Part shown: in pieces, positions 9,154 to 18,445 of the stretch | Layout: each line of letters opens with the position of its first letter | How positions within the stretch are numbered: position 1 is the stretch's first letter | Assembly: GCA_013297745.1 (NCBI GenBank) | Contig: JAAFIM010000001.1 | Span: 178,745 to 242,744, forward strand | Direction of reading: 5' to 3' | Length of the DNA stretch: 64,000 bases | From: Chitinophagales bacterium | Lineage (GTDB): Bacteria > Bacteroidota > Bacteroidia > Chitinophagales > Saprospiraceae | Notes under the pieces: generated by a model | Databases searched by the model: none | The model's input: only the letters and a program-made list of their open reading frames with translations | What the model was told of the DNA's origin: nothing | Position numbers and translations under genes: made by a program

Positions 9154-10092
9154 TTACTTCTTTCCACTAAATCTAATTTTATTTACCTCTTTATACAAAG
9201 GCGATTGAGTAGAAAGCACAGATTTGCAATAAGTTTTTACCAACATAGCCGTAGCTACTATACCCGTTTGGGGATTATACAACAACTCGTTTCGCAAAAT
9301 ACGCGCGTTAGCCAAATTAATTTCAGCCTGCACTACCGCGCTATTTTCTGCCTGCAAAACACTAATAAAACGCAACAAAGTAGGCACTTGCAACTCTACT
9401 TCATTAGGATTATAGCTTGCTGTTTGTTGTATAAAATTAACCAACTGCGACAAATGCCCTACAATTTGAGCATAAGACTGCTGTATAGTAGAAATTGTTT
9501 TATTAGTTCCACCGTTAGAGTTATTAGTTCCACCGTTTAGGTTGTTAGTTCCACCGTTAGAGTTATTAGTTCCATTATTTAGGTTCTTAGTTCCACCGTT
9601 GGGGTCGTTAGTTCCATCGTTAGGGTCGTTAGTTCCACCATTTAGGTTGTTAGTTCCACCGTTGGAGTTATTAGTTCCACCGTTAGGGTCATTAGTTCCA
9701 CCGTTAGAGTTACTATTATCTAAATTTTCTATTTTGGCACGAGACACACTTTTGCCCCTACCTTGCAATTTAGCATTAATAGCCTTTGCATCTTTTACCG
9801 TTTGCAAAGAAGCCCCACCACTTATCAAAGCGCTAATAATTTGAGTACCCAAAGGTTTAATTTTAGCAAAAGCATCTTGGCGGCTATTGACTACGTTTTT
9901 GTATATATTTAATTGATTAGCTACTTCATCAATAGCATTTTTGCCATCAGTGAGCAATTGGCTTAAATTAGCAGTTTGCAACTGGCGAGCAGTAGGATTG
10001 TAATTAGCCCCCAACAATTGGCAGGTAAGCATTAGTTTTTCTAAGTTGGCAGTATTTAGCGCGTGTCCAACTTCTGATTTAGAATAAGTCAT
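9154..10092 (-). CDS. Conserved Bacteroidota-type hypothetical protein with an internal NGGTNxx heptapeptide array
   Basis: 312 residues with no signal peptide or membrane segment. Residues 1-125 and 200-300 are helical, alanine- and asparagine-rich. Together they resemble a family of uncharacterised Bacteroidota proteins in which two helical halves are joined by a low-complexity linker; this is from memory and not checked. The linker here (about 130-197) is about ten copies of N-G-G-T-N-x-x, where xx is mostly NS, NL or DP. A -7 box (TACCTTTG on the minus strand) lies 53-60 bp upstream of the start. Function unknown. Confidence 0.72.
   Translation of the reverse strand: MTYSKSEVGHALNTANLEKLMLTCQLLGANYNPTARQLQTANLSQLLTDGKNAIDEVANQLNIYKNVVNSRQDAFAKIKPLGTQIISALISGGASLQTVKDAKAINAKLQGRGKSVSRAKIENLDNSNSNGGTNDPNGGTNNSNGGTNNLNGGTNDPNDGTNDPNGGTKNLNNGTNNSNGGTNNLNGGTNNSNGGTNKTISTIQQSYAQIVGHLSQLVNFIQQTASYNPNEVELQVPTLLRFISVLQAENSAVVQAEINLANARILRNELLYNPQTGIVATAMLVKTYCKSVLSTQSPLYKEVNKIRFSGKK
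9502..9705 (-). repeat. In-frame 21-bp coding tandem repeat
   Basis: About ten 21-bp units encoding NGGTNxx inside the gene at 9154-10092. Units differ by a few bases (GTTAGAGTT, GTTTAGGTT, GTTGGGGTC and so on), giving NS, NL and DP variants. The period keeps the reading frame, so copy number can change without breaking the protein. Confidence 0.93.
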
Positions 10093-10144
10093 AGTATTAT
10101 GATTGGGATTAAAAAATTATAAAAATATGTTTATAAATGCGTGG

Positions 10145-10152
10145 CAAAGGTA
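10145..10152 (-). promoter_or_regulatory. -7 promoter box (TACCTTTG)
   Basis: On the minus strand the sequence reads TACCTTTG, matching the Bacteroidota TAnnTTTG box, about 53 bp upstream of the start of the heptapeptide-repeat protein. I see no clear -33 TTTG at the usual distance. Confidence 0.5.
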
Positions 10153-10228
10153 CGAATTATTTTTGAAAAAGTCTTTATTTTTAACAAAAAAGATTGATTT
10201 ATTTTTATTATTCTTATCTTTTTCGTTC

Positions 10229-10548
10229 AACCCCGTTAGAGTTGTTTGGCTGAACCCTAACGGGGTTCAATAACGGTAGCCCCACGCCGCCGCGTGGGGA
10301 CATTTGTTTTTAGCGTATGAATAATATATTTTTACAAACATTTAATTTTCTTTATTATCATTGTCCCCACGTTACGACGTGGGGCTATTTCTGTTTAACC
10401 CCGTTAAAGTTGTTTGGCTAAACCCCAACGGGGTTCAATAACGGTAGCCTTAAGCGGCGGCGTGGGGACATTTATTTTTAGCGTATGAATAATATATTTT
10501 TACAAACATCGTATTTTCTTTATTCTTATCGTTCCCACGTTAAAACAT
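10229..10548. repeat. Tandemly duplicated 168-bp block of palindromes
   Basis: Two direct copies, 10229-10396 and 10397 to about 10548, share long stretches such as AGCGTATGAATAATATATTT and TTTTACAAACAT. Each starts with AACCCCGTTA...TAACGGGGTT (or its variant) as a hairpin and continues with CCCCACG...CGTGGGG hairpins (10280-10299 and 10365-10384 in copy 1). Copy 2 has lost parts of its second and third hairpins. There is no reading frame that looks like a gene. The block occupies most of the 549-bp spacer between icd and the repeat protein. Confidence 0.9.
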
Positions 10549-10561
10549 CATCAAAAAATAC

Positions 10562-10599
10562 AAAAAAAAATAGCGCAAAGCATTACACTCCGCGCTATT
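10562..10599 (-). terminator. Terminator downstream of icd
   Basis: Read on the minus strand, AATAGCGC pairs with GCGCTATT around a 15-base loop and runs straight into a string of T residues. It lies about 45 bp after the icd stop codon. Confidence 0.7.
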
Positions 10600-10641
10600 G
10601 GTCAAAACTGGTTAAAGAAAAATGATTAAGTTTTTAATATC

Positions 10642-11853
10642 TTACATATTAGCGATAATCTCATCGCCAAATTCTGAGCATTTTAGCAAAGTTGCGCCCT
10701 CCATTAGTCGGTGGAAGTCATAAGTTACGCGTTTGGTAGCTATAGCTTTTTCCAACCCTTTGATAATTAGGTCGGCTGCTTCGTCCCAACCAAAATAGCG
10801 GAACATCATTTCAGCAGACAGAATAACCGAACTTGGATTTACTTTATCTTGGTCAGCGTATTTGGGCGCAGTACCGTGAGTAGCTTCAAAAATAGCGTGT
10901 CCTGTGTGATAATTTATGTTAGCACCTGGGGCAATACCGATACCGCCCACTTGTGCAGCCAAAGCATCAGAAGCATAATCGCCGTTCAAGTTGAGGGTAG
11001 CTACTACATCGTAATCAGTTGGGCGGAGTAGGATTTGCTGTAGGAAGTTATCGGCTATAGCATCTTTAATCACTAAGCCATTAGGCAATTTACACCAAGG
11101 ACCTCCGTCAAATTCCACCGCACCAAACTCGCGTTTGGCAAGTTCATATCCCCAAGCGCAGAACTGTCCTTCGGTAAACTTCATTATATTACCTTTATGG
11201 ACTATAGTTATAGACTTACGGTTGTATTTTATCGCGTATTCTATGGCAGAACGGATAAGACGCTCTGTACCTTCTTTGGATACGGGTTTGATACCGATAG
11301 AAGAGGATTCAGGAAAGCGGATTTTGTTCACTTTCATCTCATTCATCAAGAAAGCTTTTACTTTATCGGCTTCTGGAGTGCCAGCCATATACTCAATACC
11401 TGCATAAATGTCTTCAGTATTTTCGCGGAAGATAACCATATCTACCAATTCGGGCTGACGTACGGGAGAAGGCACGCCTTGAAACCAACGCACGGGGCGA
11501 ACACAAGCGTACAAGTCCAATTGTTGGCGAAGTGCCACGTTCAAAGAACGAATACCGCCACCTACTGGAGTAGTCAAGGGACCTTTTATAGCTACTTTGT
11601 ACTGACTAATTACATCCAACGTCTCTTGTGGCAGCCAGTTTTGGGTTAAATTAAAGGCTTTCTCGCCCGCCAAAACCTCTTTCCATTCTATTTTGCGCGT
11701 ACCGTTATACGCTTTGGCTACTGCTGCGTCCAATACGCGAACCGAGCTGTGCCAAATATCAGGGCCTGTGCCGTCTCCTATGATAAAGGGGATAATAGGG
11801 TGATTGGGAACAACCAATTTGCCGTCCTCAATGCGGATAGTATTTTCGCTCAT
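10642..11853 (-). CDS. icd: NADP-dependent isocitrate dehydrogenase
   Basis: 403 residues, a normal length for the bacterial homodimeric enzyme that oxidatively decarboxylates isocitrate to 2-oxoglutarate in the TCA cycle. The signature [20 protein letters not shown] contains the substrate-binding serine and arginines (the Ser113 region of the E. coli enzyme), [13 protein letters not shown] follows, and [17 protein letters not shown] carries the metal-binding aspartates. The start is [13 protein letters not shown]. It lies 42 bp downstream of the OmpA/PD40 gene on the same strand, so read-through from that unit is possible, although the functions are unrelated. Confidence 0.96.
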   Translation of the reverse strand: MSENTIRIEDGKLVVPNHPIIPFIIGDGTGPDIWHSSVRVLDAAVAKAYNGTRKIEWKEVLAGEKAFNLTQNWLPQETLDVISQYKVAIKGPLTTPVGGGIRSLNVALRQQLDLYACVRPVRWFQGVPSPVRQPELVDMVIFRENTEDIYAGIEYMAGTPEADKVKAFLMNEMKVNKIRFPESSSIGIKPVSKEGTERLIRSAIEYAIKYNRKSITIVHKGNIMKFTEGQFCAWGYELAKREFGAVEFDGGPWCKLPNGLVIKDAIADNFLQQILLRPTDYDVVATLNLNGDYASDALAAQVGGIGIAPGANINYHTGHAIFEATHGTAPKYADQDKVNPSSVILSAEMMFRYFGWDEAADLIIKGLEKAIATKRVTYDFHRLMEGATLLKCSEFGDEIIANM

Positions 11854-11895
11854 TGTTTTAGATATATTTATGAAATGGATTGTATTAAATCAGTT

Positions 11896-14100
11896 TTAGT
11901 TTTTAATAGCCCGAAATTCAGTTCTGCGATTTTCGCCGTGTTGTGCATCTGTGCAGTTGGCGTTATCGTCGCAATTGTTGAGCAGTTCGGATTCGCCCAA
12001 GCCTTTATAGGCTAATCGGGTTTCGGCTATACCGTTGGCTATCAAAAAATCAACAATAGCTTTGGCGCGTTGGGTAGAAAGGTTAAAATTAAACTCATTT
12101 CCCCCGCGCGAATCTGTATGCGAGCGAATTTCTATAGCCAAAGTGGGATTATTTTGCAACAAGGTAAGCAGCGTTTGCAAGTCTGTAGAAGAAGCTTGTT
12201 CAATGTTGGCTTTGCCATAAACGTGGTAGATATTTTTCACCCCGTAGAAGGTAGTAGTATCATTAAACGTGTTTTTGCCCCCTATAGTCAATAAAGGCGG
12301 TAGCAAAATTTTGGTTTCTAATGTATCCGAGCGGTAAAGTCCTTTGGTACAAAACGAGGTTGTAGCGGTAAAAAACTTGCTGGCTTGTCCGCGCGCCACA
12401 TAACAACAATTAGGCTCTAATTTAAAATTAAACTTGCCCTCGCCGTCTGTAACATAAGTTTGGGAATTATTATTGCAGCTATTCAATAAAGTAATCGTTG
12501 CTATAGAAATAGGCTGATTATTGTCTTTATTCATAGCCACGCCCTCTACCGCAAAGGTAAGCCCCTCGCCTATTTGTATAGGCACTTGTTCAAATATCTG
12601 CGAGCCTATAGCATAATTTGGGGTAGAAATAGCCACTTCTTTTTCTCCTGAAGGCGAATTGAAAACAAAGTTGCAAGTTTTATTGGCTGGCAATTCCAAA
12701 TACAATTTGCCGTCTACATTAGTCCTAAACGTCTTTTTGGGATAACAATCGCAGGTCACTGCTACACTATCCAAGCCTTCGCCTGTAACCTTATCGAACA
12801 CTAATATCTCAGCATCGACGCTTATTTTTTTGAATAGGTAAATATCTGTAAGTCCTTTGCCGCCGTCTCTGTTGGAAGAGATAAAACCATATTTGCGGGT
12901 GCTATCCATTACGAAACCGAAGTCATCTTTATTAGAGTTGAGCGGCGCGCCAAGATTGGTAACGGGATTCCAAATGCCACGCACCGCGCGCGAATAGTAA
13001 ACATCGTAACCGCCCATACCTGTATGCCCGTCAGATGCAAAATACAACAAGCCTTCTTTGGAAACGTAGGGAAAAATTTCGTCGCCTTCTGTATTGATAC
13101 CAGGCCCCAAATTGACGGGAGCAGACCAAGAGCCATTTTCATTATAAGATACGTACAAATCATATCCGCCGAAGCCGCCTGACATATCAGAAGTGAAGAA
13201 CATTTTGAACCCATCGGGGGTCAAAGCTGGATGCATCACCGAAAAATTGGGATTGGCAAAGCTTACATTTTGAGGAGTAGCCCAACCATCGCCCGCTTTT
13301 TTGCTGGATACAATTTTTACGTTCACTAATCCGTTGCTGCTGTAACGCACTTTGCGACCGTCCAAATTATTGCGGCTCACATACATCGTAGTTTGGTCAG
13401 CAGAGAAGCACACAGGCCCATCGTGCCATTTGGTACGCAATTCGGAGGCAAAACTTTCAGCGCGAGAGAACTTAAATTCCATCTTATCCTCATCAACTAA
13501 ACGCACTGTGCTGAAAAACATATCCACAAAGGGGCGACCTGTCCAACCGCTGCGTCTCAATACAGGACCGCCTGTATCTTTTTCTGTACAAAAGACCAAA
13601 CCTCTGCGATAGAAGGCTGCACCAAAGTCATCGTTGGGGGTATTTATTTCATCTACGCCTTTGACTTGATACAAAGCCCCAGCATTAGCGAGTTCTTGGC
13701 GAACTGTATCCTCACAAGACTTTAATAAATTTTTGGCACGCACATCAGCAGGCTGCAAAGACAAGAATTTTTCTATTTGTCGTCTCGCATCTATAGGTTT
13801 GTTGTTGGACAACAACGCTTGCGCCAAATTAATATACATATCGGGCGTACATTCTGGATGCAATATAGATTGGGCATACCAATACTCGGCTTTTTTGGTA
13901 TCACCAATGCGGCGATAAGCGTGGCTCAAGTTGAATAAAGCTTGAGGTTTGACCCCTTTTTTTAGAATTTGCTCGTATAAAGGTATAGCGGACTGAAAAT
14001 TGAGTTCGCGGAAGTACTGATTGGCTTTGTTGAGTTTGGCATTTTGAGCAGCGAGGCCAAAACTTAACCAACACAACAAGATAAAAAGCGTGGATTTCAT
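11896..14100 (-). CDS. OmpA-family outer-membrane protein with TPR and PD40 beta-propeller repeats
   Basis: 734 residues. A signal peptide (MKSTLFILLCWLSFGLAAQN) is followed by TPR-like helices (about 20-120), a PD40/WD40-like propeller with repeats such as GFKMFFTSDMSGGFGGYDLY (about 200-420), carboxypeptidase-regulatory-like beta-sandwich segments (about 430-590), and a C-terminal OmpA peptidoglycan-binding domain with IEIRSHTDSRGG and LSTQRAKAIVDFL. The same TPR-propeller-CRD-OmpA order is known from the T9SS-associated PorE of Porphyromonas, but the signal here is not an obvious lipobox, so orthology is not claimed. It lies 42 bp downstream of a large type IX cargo, suggesting a role in surface anchoring or display of that protein. 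Confidence 0.88.
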   Translation of the reverse strand: MKSTLFILLCWLSFGLAAQNAKLNKANQYFRELNFQSAIPLYEQILKKGVKPQALFNLSHAYRRIGDTKKAEYWYAQSILHPECTPDMYINLAQALLSNNKPIDARRQIEKFLSLQPADVRAKNLLKSCEDTVRQELANAGALYQVKGVDEINTPNDDFGAAFYRRGLVFCTEKDTGGPVLRRSGWTGRPFVDMFFSTVRLVDEDKMEFKFSRAESFASELRTKWHDGPVCFSADQTTMYVSRNNLDGRKVRYSSNGLVNVKIVSSKKAGDGWATPQNVSFANPNFSVMHPALTPDGFKMFFTSDMSGGFGGYDLYVSYNENGSWSAPVNLGPGINTEGDEIFPYVSKEGLLYFASDGHTGMGGYDVYYSRAVRGIWNPVTNLGAPLNSNKDDFGFVMDSTRKYGFISSNRDGGKGLTDIYLFKKISVDAEILVFDKVTGEGLDSVAVTCDCYPKKTFRTNVDGKLYLELPANKTCNFVFNSPSGEKEVAISTPNYAIGSQIFEQVPIQIGEGLTFAVEGVAMNKDNNQPISIATITLLNSCNNNSQTYVTDGEGKFNFKLEPNCCYVARGQASKFFTATTSFCTKGLYRSDTLETKILLPPLLTIGGKNTFNDTTTFYGVKNIYHVYGKANIEQASSTDLQTLLTLLQNNPTLAIEIRSHTDSRGGNEFNFNLSTQRAKAIVDFLIANGIAETRLAYKGLGESELLNNCDDNANCTDAQHGENRRTEFRAIKN

Positions 14101-14142
14101 TATTAAATAAAATTTGCGGAGCTTATTATTGAAAAAGATTTG

Positions 14143-17100
14143 CTAACGTTGTATAACCACATAACCATTAAATACTTGGTTAATGCTATCATTAAGGGCT
14201 ATGATATAATAATAAACCCCGTCGGGCAAATCTGCACCGTTGAAAGTGCCTGTCCAGTCGTTTTGGTAGTTTTTGGTACGGAATACCTGATTACCCCAGC
14301 GATTGTAGATAGAAATTTCGTGATTGGGGTAATCTTGTAGATTATTGATGATAAATCTATCATTCAAGCCGTCTCCATTAGGAGAGATACCGCCAGAAAT
14401 AGAGAAAGGCAAGCATTCAATATCCAAATAAACCCAAGCTGTATCTTGGCCGCCCACATTACTCACTTGGTACAAGAACGAATCTCTGCCGCAAGTTTGG
14501 GCATCTCTACGGGTGAATGTCCAGTTGCAAGGACCTCCCGAAAGTGTTCCCAAAGTGGGTTGATTAATTACCGTAACGGTGAAAGCAGCGTTGGGAATGG
14601 TGTCGTTATTACAGATATTAAAATTAACGGTTGTGGTAGCAAACTCCAAAGTCGCCGTATCAAAGTTGGCAATAGGCGCAGGCAATAATACATTTACCAC
14701 AAAGTAGGTCGTATCGCAGATGCCAAACGTATCACAAACCACAATACAAACGCTATCTTGTCCCAAGGCCAAACCCGTAAAGGTTACGCAGTTGCTAATT
14801 GGGTCTATAGAAAGACTAACTTCGCCATTGCTTGGGCAAGCGTTGAAAATGGTATCAACAGCCACGATTTGGGAAATATCAACATTACAATTAACGGTAA
14901 TGCTATCCAATAACACCGTGTCAGTTATGCTGCTGGATTGTACACAAACCACTCTTATCAAAGAAGTATCCACACAGCCGAATTGGTCTATAACGGTGAG
15001 TTGATAATTGCCCACACCAGCCAAAGCTATAGTAGAACCGTCAGCATATTGTTGTTGGGTAGTGGGGCCTAATACTGTAGGCGCGCCGCCACCTATACAA
15101 GTGATGGTTAAATTGCCATAATTCACCCCGTCGTTGCCATTATTTACGCCCGTAATTACCGTATTATTCGGCGAAAGCCCAAAGACAGTAACCGTATCCC
15201 AAGCGTTTAATTGATTGACTACTCCAGCAAAGCCCGTAACTTGCGCAGGGCCGAATGTAACCCCGTTCACGACCCAAGTAATTATAAAGTCGTTGCTACA
15301 AGCTGGAACTAATACTACAGGATATTGTACGCGGGTGATAAAAGCACAACCCGTAAAGCTGCCCGCATAGTTAGTGCCGTTGATTAACACGTCATAATCG
15401 TTGATACTATCCAAAGGTATGGGCAAACAAACCGTAACGGCTGTAGCACAATCTTGCACTTGGTAGCTCAAATTATCGGGAACTGCGCCCCCGCATATAG
15501 GTTCTAAGTTGTTAAAAATATAAATTACCGTATCGCAATAAGCAGGGTTAGAATTATCACAAATTCGCACGCAAACTGTATCAGCGCGGTTGCCGCTACC
15601 AGGAGACGGAATTGGAGGCGCATAATTTACGCAGCCTGTAGTCGTATTCAAATTGATAGTACCAACTGTGTTTTGGTCGCAACCCAAATCTACTATTGAA
15701 GCAGGCGCGCCTAAGAATTGGATATTATACAAACAAGTATCAACAGCAGCACCGCCAGGCAAAATATCTATGCGCACTGTGTCGGGTCTTGGCACTACGT
15801 TGAAAACTACTATAGTCGTATCGCAAAAACCTTGATTATCGCAAACAACCAAACACATCGTATCGCGTCCTGCCAAATTGCCCGCTTGATAGCGAGTACA
15901 GCCGTTGCCAGCATTGATGCCGTTGATAACGCCCCCATCTAAGATGGCGCAATTTAGGTCAGTAGCTGAGTTTATAGGATTGCCAAAAGCAGATAATTGA
16001 GGGCAAAATGTCCCTTCTGTAGTTGCACTTACGTTAAAAATGGTTGTATCCATTGGAGATTGAACCGCGAATATCAAAATAGACGTATCGCAGAAACCTT
16101 GATTGTCGCAAACTTGCACGCAAACTGTATCATAACCCATAACCGCCCCAGCCGTATAATTGACACAACCCGTAGTATTATTTACGCTGTTGATTGTACC
16201 ATTATTTATAGGCAAGCAGTTGAGATTTATCGCGCTGCTGATTGGGTTGGCGAAAGTGGTTATATTGGGGCAAAGTGTAGTGGTTTGATTGGTCAAAACT
16301 ATAGTTCTGAACGTATCTACAGGCGATTGTACAAACACAAATATAGTGGTTGTATCGCAAGAGTTGCCTGCGGCGTTGCAAACTTGCACACAAATCGTAT
16401 CTACGCCCATAATCGCGCCCGCTGTGTAGTTGATGCAACCGTCTGTGCCTATGGAATTGATAAAGCCGTTGTTATTGCTACCAGCGCAAATGTTCAACAC
16501 GCTAAACACGCTCCCTGCAACATCGTTGGTATCTACGCAAAAAATAGCCGTTGCTCCAGTTAAAACGGTAACGCTATCGCTATCCGAACAGTTGGGAACA
16601 TTCACAGTATCCACCACAAAAGTACAGCCGCGCGCATCAGTAACCGTGAGCGAGTAGAAATCGGGGAAAACATTGATTAAATCTCTGCTATTTGCACCAT
16701 TCGACCAGTTATAAGTATAAAAAGGAGCTGCTGCGTTAGGCGTTCCCCCTGTTATTGTCATTAAAGCATCAGCTTGTCCAGCCGTGCAGGAAGGATTGCT
16801 AATTTGCATCTCTGCCGCCCAAGCGCGAGGTTCATTTACGGTAAAAGGCAAGCGAGAAATACAGCCGCCGTTGTTCAGTCTAAGTTCATATTGACCAGCC
16901 AACAAAGTATTTTGGGGTAATGTGCCCACTAAAGTTCCCGTTTGGCGGTTGAAAATCTGATAAGGTAAGCCACTTGGCGCGGTTTCAACTACAGCACCAT
17001 TCGCTACACTTGGGCAAGTAGCCGAAGTAAACACAAAACTTGAGGCTGAAATTGGGGTAGAACCGATTTCATCCAAACCTACAGTTATGATATTACTCAC

Positions 17101-17883
17101 GCAGCCACTTCCGTCTCGCACTTGCAAATTATAAACTCCAGTAGAAAGGTTAGAAAAATCAAAGTTGTTGGAAAAAACCACCCCGCCCGAAATGCCGTTG
17201 ATAAAAAACTCAAAAGGCAAAGAACCAGCAGTAGCCGTTAGGCGGATAATACCGTTTGTGCCGCCAGCGCAGTTGGGTTGTTGAATAATGGAAGTATTAG
17301 AGGATATAATACCCGATTGTTGTACGGTGAAGTTGCTAACTCTTCTACAGCCTGCCCCATCTGTTACGGTCAAACTGTAGAAACCAGCGGGCAAATTATT
17401 AATACTTGCCAAACTTGGGCTATTTTGTGTACCTGTAGCAGCACCCGACCAAGCCAAGTTGAAGTTTGCACCAGTCCCAGAGATAGTCAAAGAAGCAGAA
17501 CCGTTGCTATTTTGGCAACTCGCGTTGCTAGTATTGATATTGCCAAGGGTTGGCGAAGCTAAATTGCTCATTTCCACCCGCGCTACAGTAGCGCAAGCAG
17601 TTGCATCTGTAACAGTTACCGTATATGCCCCTGCTGTTAGCCCTGTGGCTATTTGGTTGGTACTACCATTTGACCACAAATAACTAAAAGGCGCAACCCC
17701 TCCCGACAACACAACTTCTGCAACCCCATTAGCCGCTCCACAACCTGCATTTTGCATAATTGTACCCTGCACAGCAAACCCACAGTTGGCTTGTGCCTCC
17801 GTCCCAAATAAAAGAGCAAAAGGCAGAAAGAAGCTCCAAAATAAAGCCCTTTTGTTGCTTGGATTTTGTATTAAAACATTCAT
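14143..17883 (-). CDS. Large secreted adhesin-like protein with type B (gliding-associated) T9SS C-terminal domain
   Basis: 1246 residues. The N-terminus has a signal peptide ending near TEAQANC. Residues about 30-430 hold SprB-type repeats built around patterns such as YLWSNGSTNQIATGLTAGAY and YTVTVTDA. The middle has about five repeats with a V-C-V-x-V-C-D-x-x-G-x-C-D-T core, rich in paired cysteines. The last 85 residues begin ISPNGDGLNDRFIINNL and continue with IYNRWGNQVF and DGVYYYIIAL, the hallmark of the type B sorting domain. The protein is therefore predicted to cross the outer membrane by the type IX system. A -7 box lies 83-90 bp upstream. It resembles SprB-like motility adhesins in design; attachment or gliding is inference. 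Confidence 0.92.
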   Translation of the reverse strand: MNVLIQNPSNKRALFWSFFLPFALLFGTEAQANCGFAVQGTIMQNAGCGAANGVAEVVLSGGVAPFSYLWSNGSTNQIATGLTAGAYTVTVTDATACATVARVEMSNLASPTLGNINTSNASCQNSNGSASLTISGTGANFNLAWSGAATGTQNSPSLASINNLPAGFYSLTVTDGAGCRRVSNFTVQQSGIISSNTSIIQQPNCAGGTNGIIRLTATAGSLPFEFFINGISGGVVFSNNFDFSNLSTGVYNLQVRDGSGCVSNIITVGLDEIGSTPISASSFVFTSATCPSVANGAVVETAPSGLPYQIFNRQTGTLVGTLPQNTLLAGQYELRLNNGGCISRLPFTVNEPRAWAAEMQISNPSCTAGQADALMTITGGTPNAAAPFYTYNWSNGANSRDLINVFPDFYSLTVTDARGCTFVVDTVNVPNCSDSDSVTVLTGATAIFCVDTNDVAGSVFSVLNICAGSNNNGFINSIGTDGCINYTAGAIMGVDTICVQVCNAAGNSCDTTTIFVFVQSPVDTFRTIVLTNQTTTLCPNITTFANPISSAINLNCLPINNGTINSVNNTTGCVNYTAGAVMGYDTVCVQVCDNQGFCDTSILIFAVQSPMDTTIFNVSATTEGTFCPQLSAFGNPINSATDLNCAILDGGVINGINAGNGCTRYQAGNLAGRDTMCLVVCDNQGFCDTTIVVFNVVPRPDTVRIDILPGGAAVDTCLYNIQFLGAPASIVDLGCDQNTVGTINLNTTTGCVNYAPPIPSPGSGNRADTVCVRICDNSNPAYCDTVIYIFNNLEPICGGAVPDNLSYQVQDCATAVTVCLPIPLDSINDYDVLINGTNYAGSFTGCAFITRVQYPVVLVPACSNDFIITWVVNGVTFGPAQVTGFAGVVNQLNAWDTVTVFGLSPNNTVITGVNNGNDGVNYGNLTITCIGGGAPTVLGPTTQQQYADGSTIALAGVGNYQLTVIDQFGCVDTSLIRVVCVQSSSITDTVLLDSITVNCNVDISQIVAVDTIFNACPSNGEVSLSIDPISNCVTFTGLALGQDSVCIVVCDTFGICDTTYFVVNVLLPAPIANFDTATLEFATTTVNFNICNNDTIPNAAFTVTVINQPTLGTLSGGPCNWTFTRRDAQTCGRDSFLYQVSNVGGQDTAWVYLDIECLPFSISGGISPNGDGLNDRFIINNLQDYPNHEISIYNRWGNQVFRTKNYQNDWTGTFNGADLPDGVYYYIIALNDSINQVFNGYVVIQR

Positions 17884-17965
17884 AATTATTAAAAAATAAG
17901 ATATTTTTCGTTAGAGGCTATATTTTAAGTATGGTATATTTTTTTACTATTGACTTTAAAAAACG

Positions 17966-17973
17966 CAAAGATA
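17966..17973 (-). promoter_or_regulatory. -7 promoter box (TATCTTTG) for the type IX cargo gene
   Basis: Minus-strand TATCTTTG matches TAnnTTTG and is placed to give a leader of roughly 75-80 bases ahead of the ATG at 17883. No convincing -33 element was seen. Confidence 0.5.
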
Positions 17974-18044
17974 TACAGTTTTAGATAAAAAAAAGATTTT
18001 TTTGGCTTTTTTAGCATAATTAGCCCTCAAAAAATTAGCTATAG

Positions 18045-18085
18045 CAAAAAAGCCCCAGCAACGACGAAGCGCTGCAAGGACTTTT
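18045..18085 (-). terminator. Terminator after the tRNA-Lys pair
   Basis: Read on the minus strand, a long stem from AAGTCCTTGCAGCG to CGTTGCTGGGGCTT (one mismatch, a few G-T pairs) closes on a CTTCGT loop and is followed by a T-run. It lies 15 bp downstream of the first tRNA 3' end. Confidence 0.8.
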
Positions 18086-18099
18086 TAAATTACCACCTA

Positions 18100-18175
18100 T
18101 GGTGATCCTGTCGGGATTCGAACCCGAGACCCTTTGATTAAAAGTCAAATGCTCTACCGGCTGAGCTACAAGATC
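18100..18175 (-). tRNA. tRNA-Lys (anticodon TTT), CCA encoded
   Basis: The minus strand folds as a complete cloverleaf: acceptor GATCTTG/CAGGATC, D-arm GCTC...GAGC, anticodon arm TTTGA-CTTTTAA-TCAAA with TTT anticodon, and T-arm TCGGG-TTCGAAT-CCCGA. The discriminator is A at 18103, followed by genomically encoded CCA (18100-18102). Its body is identical over 73 bases to the second copy at 18236-18308. Because this copy lies nearer the terminator it is the distal gene of the transcript. Confidence 0.97.
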
Positions 18176-18235
18176 GTTGGAAAATGCCGAATCACTTCTG
18201 CACTTTCTTAAACAATTATCATTCTTTCATTTCCG

Positions 18236-18308
18236 TGATCCTGTCGGGATTCGAACCCGAGACCCTTTGATTAAAAGTCAAATGCTCTACCGGCTGAGCT
18301 ACAAGATC
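18236..18308 (-). tRNA. tRNA-Lys (anticodon TTT), CCA not encoded
   Basis: Same 73-base body as the neighbouring tRNA-Lys, with anticodon TTT and discriminator A at 18236. The following genomic bases read CGG instead of CCA, so the CCA end must be added enzymatically. It is the promoter-proximal copy; a good TTTG-N20-TACCTTTG promoter lies about 45 bp upstream. Confidence 0.97.
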
Positions 18309-18351
18309 ATTGCAATTTTTCTAGAAATAATTCTTTTATTATTTGCGGGGG

Positions 18352-18383
18352 CAAAGGTAGAACGTTTTTTTTATCCCACCAAA
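18352..18383 (-). promoter_or_regulatory. Two-box Bacteroidota promoter for the tRNA-Lys pair
   Basis: On the minus strand a TTTG (complement of 18380-18383) is followed after 20 bases by TACCTTTG (complement of 18352-18359). This is the expected -33/-7 arrangement, and transcription would begin a few tens of bases before the proximal tRNA. Confidence 0.75.
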
Positions 18384-18445
18384 TTTTTCTTAGAAAAAAT
18401 GCTAAAAAAGTGGAAAAAAAGTGAAAATATTTTTTTAAACAATTT

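Noticed and set aside
10229..10548. Insertion sequence remnant
   Set aside because: There is no transposase fragment and no terminal inverted repeats around the duplicated block.
14143..17883. Several plus-strand frames of 60-190 residues opposite the type IX cargo gene
   Set aside because: The minus-strand protein has clear domains through the whole region; the antisense frames have no promoter, start context or recognisable motif.
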